NCBI GenBank assembly: GCA_902782805.1 | Contig: CACZON010000124.1 | Coordinates: forward strand, 1 to 5,885 | Reading direction: 5' to 3' | DNA length: 5,885 nt | Source: Oscillospiraceae bacterium | GTDB lineage: Bacteria; Bacillota; Clostridia; Oscillospirales; Acutalibacteraceae | Part shown: piece by piece, positions 1 to 4,048 of the stretch | Layout: each line of letters begins with the position of its first letter | Position numbering within the stretch: position 1 is the stretch's first letter | The notes under the pieces: generated by a model | What the model was told of the DNA's origin: nothing | What the model saw: only the letters and a program-made list of their open reading frames with translations | Database searches by the model: none | Program-made: the position numbers and the translations under genes

Positions 1-253
1 CACGGAAACGCCCGAGCTTCGGCACCGCGAAGGAAAAGTCGTCGTCCGCGCCGCGCTCCAGGTTCCCCCTGCTGCGCTTGACAAAATCGTAGATCTCATG
101 AACCAGCACTTCGATCTGGGCGGGCATAAGCATCTCGCTTTCGAGACGCTGCTGATGACCACCGCATTTGAAGGTGACCGGAAGGCCGGCAACCAGGAAC
201 ACGTCCGCCGCCTGGGCTGCAATCGCTTTTTCCAGGATTTCCAGAATATTCAT
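1..253 (-). CDS. pilT: PilT-type pilus retraction ATPase, N-terminal part (cut by left edge)
   Basis: Only the first 84 codons are in the window. I translated them from the ATG at 253; the frame stays open to base 1. The protein starts MNILEILEKAIAAQAADVFL and continues with VAGLPVTFKCGG, then ends with DDDFSFAVPKLGRFR. This matches the N-terminal PAS-like domain of PilT ATPases, whose usual pattern is a short helix, 'ASDlHl.aGlPp..r..G', and 'D.DfS...pg.gRFRvN'. The long extra N-terminal domain of PilB/GspE is absent. PilT hexamers hydrolyse ATP at the cytoplasmic base of a type IV pilus and power retraction. Walker A and B motifs would lie beyond the edge and cannot be checked. The start is fixed by AAAGGAG five to seven bases upstream, and the ATG lies one base after the TGA of the 132-aa gene, so the two are probably translationally coupled. 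A secretion or assembly ATPase with a short N-terminus remains possible. Confidence 0.85.
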   Translation of the reverse strand, partial: MNILEILEKAIAAQAADVFLVAGLPVTFKCGGHQQRLESEMLMPAQIEVLVHEIYDFVKRSRGNLERGADDDFSFAVPKLGRFR

Positions 254-254
254 G

Positions 255-653
255 TCATTCTCCTTTTCCGAAACTGCCGTTCCAGAGATTGTCGATCGTA
301 TCGTTCTGCTCCCAGATTTTCTCGGATTTCCAGGAAGCGATTTCATAGCCGCCGTCGGGAGCGGGGCGAAGCGCGATATGAAGAAGATATCCCTCATGCT
401 CAAGCTCCACGCGGCAGAGGCCGTCTTCGTCCGTTTCCGGAGGCGTTTCCTGCCCCTGATTGAGCCGGCTTATATATTCCTGACCCTGCGCCTCGAGCGC
501 ATAGCGGGCCTTTGTGGTCTGGGCGTATTCTTCCGAGAGACGCAGATCCGCCCGGGCGGTGGTAAAAGTCAGAATCGCCAGAATCGTAAGGCAGATGCTG
601 ATCACCGTCAGCAGCAGCGCAAGCGGTCCCAGGCGGAACGGAGGCTTCTTCAT
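255..653 (-). CDS. Small single-pass membrane protein of a pilus-like locus (132 aa), function unknown
   Basis: This is a 132-aa protein with a short basic N-terminus (MKKPPFRLGP), one hydrophobic segment at about residues 10-32, and then an alpha-helical stretch rich in A, R, E and Q (about 33-65). A beta-prone C-terminal half contains GLCRVELEHEGYLLHIALRP and ends near an aromatic NLWNG. The layout, an N-terminal membrane helix continuing into a periplasm-side helix and then a small beta domain, is that of pseudopilins. However, there is no acidic residue at the fifth position of the hydrophobic core and no G/F cleavage site, so I see no prepilin peptidase signal. The ATG overlaps the preceding stop as ATGA, and AAGGAGG lies 7 bases upstream, which fixes the start. 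It sits between a pilin-like gene and pilT. I recall similar hypothetical proteins in Clostridia beside PilT and GspF genes, but know of no assigned function. Confidence 0.85.
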   Translation of the reverse strand: MKKPPFRLGPLALLLTVISICLTILAILTFTTARADLRLSEEYAQTTKARYALEAQGQEYISRLNQGQETPPETDEDGLCRVELEHEGYLLHIALRPAPDGGYEIASWKSEKIWEQNDTIDNLWNGSFGKGE

Positions 654-1093
654 GCTGCCGCCTCCTTCCGGTAACGCGCCGTCTCAAGCGTGTAGATCTC
701 TGCCCCGTCTTTCTGGGAGAAAACGGTCAGTCTGCTATTCACAAGCGACGGGTCCGATTTGGAGACCTCCCAGCTCAGGGAAAGCCGCAGCGCGCCGTCT
801 CCCTCAAGGCAGGGAGCGCCGTCCGCGCGGTAGAGCGCTTCGATCGCGCCGTCTCTGATCTGTACGTTGCCGCCCTCATCAAGCAGCGCCGCCGCTTCCT
901 CGAGCGATCCGGAAGCGGATACCGCCTCCGCAGCGTTTGCGGCGATCGTGACCGCCTGAGAAAGATCCCGCGCTTTGACGCTCTGGCTGCGGGAGGCGCC
1001 GAAAACGCCCGTCAGCACGAGGATCATCGCGACAAACGCGGCGATCAGAACAAGCGATTCCAGATAGAATGAAGTCAACTGCTGTTTCTTCAC
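650..1093 (-). CDS. Pilin-like membrane protein with atypical prepilin site (147 aa)
   Basis: This 147-aa protein begins MKKQQLTSFYLESLVLIAAF. A short basic leader is followed by a hydrophobic helix (about residues 9-31) carrying one glutamate, E12, near its start. That is how type IV prepilins look: the peptidase cuts before residue 1 and Glu5 is conserved. Here E12 becomes Glu5 only if cleavage falls between T7 and S8, since no glycine is present. The helix continues through about residue 60 (AVTIAANAAEAVSASGSL), followed by a beta-prone C-terminal domain with LRLSLSWEV and AEIYTLETARY. It starts with GTG, overlapping the stop of the 155-aa gene as GTGA; GAGGAGG lies 7 bases upstream. Its neighbours are a GspF/PilC protein, other small membrane proteins and a PilT ATPase. 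It is the best candidate here for a pilus or pseudopilus subunit, though that role is inferred from the N-terminus and context. Confidence 0.85.
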   Translation of the reverse strand: MKKQQLTSFYLESLVLIAAFVAMILVLTGVFGASRSQSVKARDLSQAVTIAANAAEAVSASGSLEEAAALLDEGGNVQIRDGAIEALYRADGAPCLEGDGALRLSLSWEVSKSDPSLVNSRLTVFSQKDGAEIYTLETARYRKEAAA

Positions 1094-1557
1094 GGCGCCG
1101 CCTCCTCTCTGCTCCGAACGCGCAGCAGAGTCCGCCCTGCGTCCGTCGTAACGGAAAAGACGTCCTGTGAAATTCGTTTCACTTCAAAGATCTGTGTAGG
1201 CGCAATCTGCTGCGCCTCTTTCGGATCGAGCGGAGAATCCGCGGGAGCGAAATCCTCCAGAAGATGCCCTTCGTATTGATAATAGCGCAGCGCGTAGCCT
1301 GTTTCGGGATCGGTCACAACAAGCGCCGTTCCGTATCCGGTTTCCTCGGCGCTGACCGCGCCGAGGCTGTCGTTCGCCTTCATGCTCGCGGAAAGATACG
1401 CCGTCAGCGACCGCGCGTCCATATTGCCATACTGCGAGGAGACGATATCGCGGTAGCTCTTCGCGCCGAAAATCACAAGAAGCAGAAATCCCGCCAGAAA
1501 CAGCGCCGAAAGCCCTACGGACAGGAGAAGGATCGGATTTTTCTCAGTTCTTTTCAT
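1090..1557 (-). CDS. DUF4860-like single-pass membrane protein, probable minor pseudopilin (155 aa)
   Basis: The same frame is open back to 1812, but the first 85 codons of that longer reading are arginine- and tryptophan-rich shadow sequence over the 105-aa gene. I place the start at the ATG at 1557, which has GGAGG 9 bases upstream and gives MKRTEKNPILLLSVGLSALF. A membrane helix spans about residues 9-31. The extracytoplasmic part contains ARSLTAYLSASMKANDS, then ALVVTDPETGYALRYYQYEG, HLLEDFAP and a closing beta region. This pattern (a helix ending in 'R..L.aYl....r.nDs', then 'Y.YeG.L.e.f') resembles, from memory, DUF4860 proteins of Clostridia, which look like minor pseudopilins of the GspJ type. 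No prepilin peptidase site is evident. The preceding stop lies 19 bases upstream and the next gene overlaps its TGA. The family assignment needs a profile search; the open reading frame is secure. Confidence 0.82.
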   Translation of the reverse strand: MKRTEKNPILLLSVGLSALFLAGFLLLVIFGAKSYRDIVSSQYGNMDARSLTAYLSASMKANDSLGAVSAEETGYGTALVVTDPETGYALRYYQYEGHLLEDFAPADSPLDPKEAQQIAPTQIFEVKRISQDVFSVTTDAGRTLLRVRSREEAAP

Positions 1558-1576
1558 AAGGCCGTTCCTCCCCCCG

Positions 1577-1894
1577 TTACAGATTGCGGGCAACGACCCG
1601 GACCGTGGGCGGAAGATTCGACGAGAAGCAATCGTATACCACGACATAATCCTCCGTATTGACCGCAAGGCCGTAGTTGCGCTGAAGATATTCCAGATCC
1701 GGCGGATAAACGCCTTCCACCACATAGCACTGCAGCGCGCTGCGGCGCACCGTCTCACGGATGGCGGCCGCGCCCTCCTCGCTGATATCACGGCCGGAAT
1801 GCAGGAAGACAAGTCCGACCATCACCGCGAACAGCAGGAGCGCCAGAAGGAAAACATACAAGCCTGTTCTGCGCTTTACTGGTTCTGAGTACAT
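1577..1894 (-). CDS. Small single-pass membrane protein with pseudopilin-like YPP motif (105 aa)
   Basis: This is a 105-aa protein with a basic N-terminus (VKRR at 6-9), one membrane helix at about residues 11-31, and a short helix ending in ALQCYVVEGVYPPDLEYL (53-70). The strand-like segments YVVVYD and VRVVAR come last. The 'AlqcY...G.YPp.LeyL...yGL' pattern recalls the helix-to-loop junction of GspG/PilE-type pilins ('ai..Y....g.YP.sl..L'), but the protein is short and has no prepilin peptidase signal. Two cysteines, C56 and C89, could form a disulfide outside the membrane. The start is very secure: AAGGAGG lies 5 bases upstream of the ATG and overlaps the TAA of the platform gene, suggesting coupled translation. 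I recall close relatives as hypothetical proteins next to GspF-family genes in Clostridia. A role as a minor pseudopilin or platform partner is an inference. Confidence 0.88.
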   Translation of the reverse strand: MYSEPVKRRTGLYVFLLALLLFAVMVGLVFLHSGRDISEEGAAAIRETVRRSALQCYVVEGVYPPDLEYLQRNYGLAVNTEDYVVVYDCFSSNLPPTVRVVARNL

Positions 1895-1904
1895 GGTTTC
1901 CTCC

Positions 1905-2948
1905 TTAACCGATCGCGTTCATCATACCGATCAGCGGCAGCATCACGCTGATCAGCGTGAGACCGATGACCACCATCAGCACGCCCGAAAGCACCGGCCC
2001 GACGATTTCGATCAGCCGGTCCACCTGATGCGTGCCGCTTTCCTCTAAAAGCTCCGTCAGGCGCCCGAGCACGTGCTCCAGCTCGCCGCTGCGTTCGCCC
2101 GCGAGCAGCATCCGGCCGTAAACCGGATCGAAGAGCTGCTCATCGAAAGCCGCCTGGGAGATACTGTGTCCTTCCTCCATACGTCTGTAAAGGCTCTGAA
2201 GCTTCGGTTCAAGACTTTTGGAACCGGCCATGGGAATACTCTTAAGCACCGCTTCATCCTGCATTTCGCCGCTCGCGAGGAACGTGCTCAGCGCGGAACT
2301 GAAACGGAACAGTGCGTTCGTTCTTAAAATGGAGCGGCAGCTCGGGATCTTTTCCAGAAGCGCGAGCACCGTATCGCGGCGGCCGGTTTTCCAGAGAATC
2401 ACCACGGCAAGCAGCGCCGCGGCAACGACCGCCAGAACGATCAGCGCCGCCGTGCAGAAGACGCCCGCCCAACGAATGTACGCGTAAGAGGATGCGGCGA
2501 TCGAGCCGGTCAGACGGTCATATACGGCACGGAACGCCGGCAGCACAACGGTGATCATCACGATCAGCACCGCGATGATCAGCACAAGCATCGCGGCGGG
2601 ATAGGTCACCGCGCCGCGGATTTTTTCGGAAAGCGTTTTCTGATCGGCATAATACCGCGAAAGCCTGAAAAGCACGCTCTCGAGCCGTCCGGAACTTTCG
2701 CCCGCCTCGATCATCTGAACGGCGAAATCGGGGAAAATTCCCGTGCCCTTCATCGCGTCGGTAAAAGTGCTTCCGCTTTCAAGCTGCTCTTTCATATAGC
2801 GCAGGCCTTCGGAAAGGACTCCATGGCTTCCGCTTTCGCTCTGCAGAAGCGCCACCGCCTCATCGGTCTGTATACCGGACTTGATCATCATCGCCATGCT
2901 TTCGCAAAACGCGCTGACGCCGAGCTCATCCAGTTTTTTCTTGCTCAT
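1905..2948 (-). CDS. Type II secretion system F family (GspF/PilC) platform protein
   Basis: This 347-aa polytopic membrane protein carries two tandem T2SF domains. Domain 1 (about 10-135) has FCESMAMMIKSGIQTDEAV and then MIEAGESSGRLESVL. Domain 2 (about 210-335) repeats the pattern with FSSALSTFLASGEMQDEAV and LLAGERSGELEHVL. Each domain ends in a hydrophobic segment (about 117-139 and 315-340), and a third lies between them (about 161-186), giving the usual three membrane helices. In type IV pilus and type II secretion machines this protein is the inner-membrane platform that couples the cytoplasmic ATPase to pilin insertion or removal. It lacks the N-terminal extension of proteobacterial GspF (about 400 aa), as is common for short Gram-positive members. 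GGGGGAG lies 7 bases upstream of the ATG. The upstream lipoprotein stop is 18 bp away and the next gene's Shine-Dalgarno overlaps its TAA, so all three are probably co-transcribed. Confidence 0.95.
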   Translation of the reverse strand: MSKKKLDELGVSAFCESMAMMIKSGIQTDEAVALLQSESGSHGVLSEGLRYMKEQLESGSTFTDAMKGTGIFPDFAVQMIEAGESSGRLESVLFRLSRYYADQKTLSEKIRGAVTYPAAMLVLIIAVLIVMITVVLPAFRAVYDRLTGSIAASSYAYIRWAGVFCTAALIVLAVVAAALLAVVILWKTGRRDTVLALLEKIPSCRSILRTNALFRFSSALSTFLASGEMQDEAVLKSIPMAGSKSLEPKLQSLYRRMEEGHSISQAAFDEQLFDPVYGRMLLAGERSGELEHVLGRLTELLEESGTHQVDRLIEIVGPVLSGVLMVVIGLTLISVMLPLIGMMNAIG

Positions 2949-2966
2949 CTGTTCGCTCCCCCTTTA

Positions 2967-3899
2967 TCAGTAGGAAAATAGATCTGTATAATTGCTTCCG
3001 TCGCCGACAAATTCCGCCGGAACGCCGCCCGCGGCAAAGGTCATATCCACCCGTGTCCAGATTTTTCCCTTTACCTCGAATTTTACCGTTACCCAGCCGC
3101 TTTCCTTCGTATAGAACATATTCCAAGCGTGATAGACACTGTCGGGTTCCACATAGCCGAAGATGATCTTCGTTGGGATCCCCTGGCTGCGCAGCATCGC
3201 GGCGGCGAGCGAAGCGTAATCAAAGCAGATGCCCTTTTTCGTGCGCAGCGTTTCGTCCACGTCCGGCAGGTATCCGGAAGATACGGTTTCTGCCTTTTCG
3301 TAGTCGTACTTCACGTTTCCGCAGACGAAATCGTAGATCGCGGAAACGACCTCGAGAGCGTTCGAGCAGGTTCCGGCGAGCTCCGTTGCCTTTTTGACGC
3401 ATTCGGATTGCGCGCTGTAGTTGCTGTAATCGCTCGGGCGCAGGAAGGGCTGAAATTCATCCGCGAGTGTCACGTCACACTCGACAGTATAAATCATCGC
3501 GTACTTGCTCTCGGAAATATTCTTCGCGATTCGGAAGATATAATGACCGTCTCCGCACTGAAGCGGAAAAATGGAAGGCGTACCGTCAGACGAAAGATCG
3601 TAGTTGTAGGTAAGATCGCCGAACAGGACCTGGAATTTCATGCGCCTATCCGATTTGCCGCATACGGCGACATATCCCTCGCTGACTGCGGAGATATCGA
3701 TCTGCGCTTCCTCGTTTCCCTGCGCCGCTTCCGGATGAAACGCCGACTCGGCCATGGGCGGCGCTTTGTAGGGGACAAAGTTCTCACCGGAAGAAGTGTC
3801 GGGAATGCCGGCGGGAGAATCCTCCCCGCAGCCCGCAAGAAGCAGGAGCAGCACAAGCAGCAGGGAAAATATGCGTATTTTGTGCCGCAAGGTTCTCAC
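2967..3899 (-). CDS. Transglutaminase-like lipoprotein
   Basis: The precursor is about 310 aa with a lipoprotein signal: basic MRTLRHK, then a leucine-rich core, then LLAGC with the lipidated cysteine at 24. The mature protein would be anchored on the outer face of the membrane. A proline- and serine-rich linker (about 25-65) and an unassigned domain (about 65-160) come before the transglutaminase-like core (about 165-295). The likely triad is intact: C225 in KKGICFDYASL, H257 in YHAWN, and D285 in WTRVDMTFAAG. Such domains act as cysteine proteases, isopeptide-forming enzymes or peptidoglycan-related hydrolases; the substrate cannot be told here. The start is uncertain. GTG at 3899 has AGAGGGA almost touching it, while TTG at 3890 is about 10-12 bases away; an in-frame TAG at 3906-3908 excludes earlier starts. 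Both starts give the same mature protein. It is the first gene after the promoter and leads into the platform gene 18 bp on. Confidence 0.93.
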   Translation of the reverse strand: MRTLRHKIRIFSLLLVLLLLLAGCGEDSPAGIPDTSSGENFVPYKAPPMAESAFHPEAAQGNEEAQIDISAVSEGYVAVCGKSDRRMKFQVLFGDLTYNYDLSSDGTPSIFPLQCGDGHYIFRIAKNISESKYAMIYTVECDVTLADEFQPFLRPSDYSNYSAQSECVKKATELAGTCSNALEVVSAIYDFVCGNVKYDYEKAETVSSGYLPDVDETLRTKKGICFDYASLAAAMLRSQGIPTKIIFGYVEPDSVYHAWNMFYTKESGWVTVKFEVKGKIWTRVDMTFAAGGVPAEFVGDGSNYTDLFSY

Positions 3900-3900
3900 T

Positions 3901-3907
3901 TCCCTCT
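3901..3907 (-). promoter_or_regulatory. Ribosome binding site of the transglutaminase lipoprotein gene
   Basis: On the minus strand this reads AGAGGGA. It is only 1-3 bases from the GTG at 3899, tighter than the 5-9 bases usual at the other genes here, and 10-12 bases from the TTG at 3890. It is the only Shine-Dalgarno-like run near either start, so it does not settle which is used. Confidence 0.55.
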
Positions 3908-3951
3908 ATGCGATGCGTTTTCGCGGCAGTTTTTCTATCAGGATGTTCTTG

Positions 3952-3984
3952 TTCCCCCGAAACGTCTGTCCGGGGAAGTTTTTT
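3952..3984 (+). terminator. Hairpin plus T-run, terminator-like on the plus strand, lying in the operon leader
   Basis: TTCCCC (3952-3957) pairs with GGGGAA (3972-3977), with one more possible C-G pair inside. GTTTTTT follows at 3978-3984. Read on the plus strand this has the shape of a rho-independent terminator. Read on the minus strand it is a leader hairpin preceded by AAAAAA and not followed by Ts, so it should not stop the operon. No supported plus-strand gene precedes it. It may block antisense transcription or stabilise the leader RNA; neither is shown. Confidence 0.4.
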
Positions 3985-3993
3985 CACAAAACG

Positions 3994-4022
3994 ATTATAT
4001 CACAAGTAAATTTTCGCGTCTA
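3994..4022 (-). promoter_or_regulatory. Sigma-A promoter with extended -10 for the lipoprotein/pilus-like operon
   Basis: On the minus strand the -10 box is a perfect TATAAT (3999-3994), preceded by TG one base upstream (extended -10). The -35 box is TAGACG (4022-4017), four of six matches to TTGACA, with an optimal 17-bp spacer. Transcription would start near 3987 and give a leader of about 90 nt before the lipoprotein start. No other clear promoter is visible between here and base 1, consistent with one transcript for the following genes. Confidence 0.75.
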
Positions 4023-4030
4023 CGGAAATC

Positions 4031-4048
4031 TGCGCGGCAGGCTGCGCA
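4031..4048 (-). terminator. Weak hairpin directly after the phosphodiesterase stop codon
   Basis: TGCGC and GCGCA form a 5-bp stem with a partly paired 8-base interior, beginning right after the TGA at 4051-4049. The minus-strand sequence after it is GATTTCC, so it lacks the T-run of a true rho-independent terminator. It may be an inefficient terminator or only a 3'-end stabilising structure. Read-through into the downstream operon is possible. Confidence 0.25.

Noticed and set aside
98..674. Overlapping plus-strand open frames of 121 and 168 codons
   Set aside because: They are antisense to the pilT start and the 132-aa gene, have no convincing ribosome binding site, and encode arginine-rich low-information protein.
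2926..3126. Minus-strand frame of 66 codons between the lipoprotein and platform genes
   Set aside because: It sits inside the 3' end of the lipoprotein gene in another frame and overlaps the platform start; no domain or ribosome binding site supports it.
3900..4000. c-di-GMP riboswitch in the operon leader
   Set aside because: Considered because of the neighbouring c-di-GMP gene, but I cannot find the conserved core or paired stems of the known classes by eye; only simple hairpins are visible.
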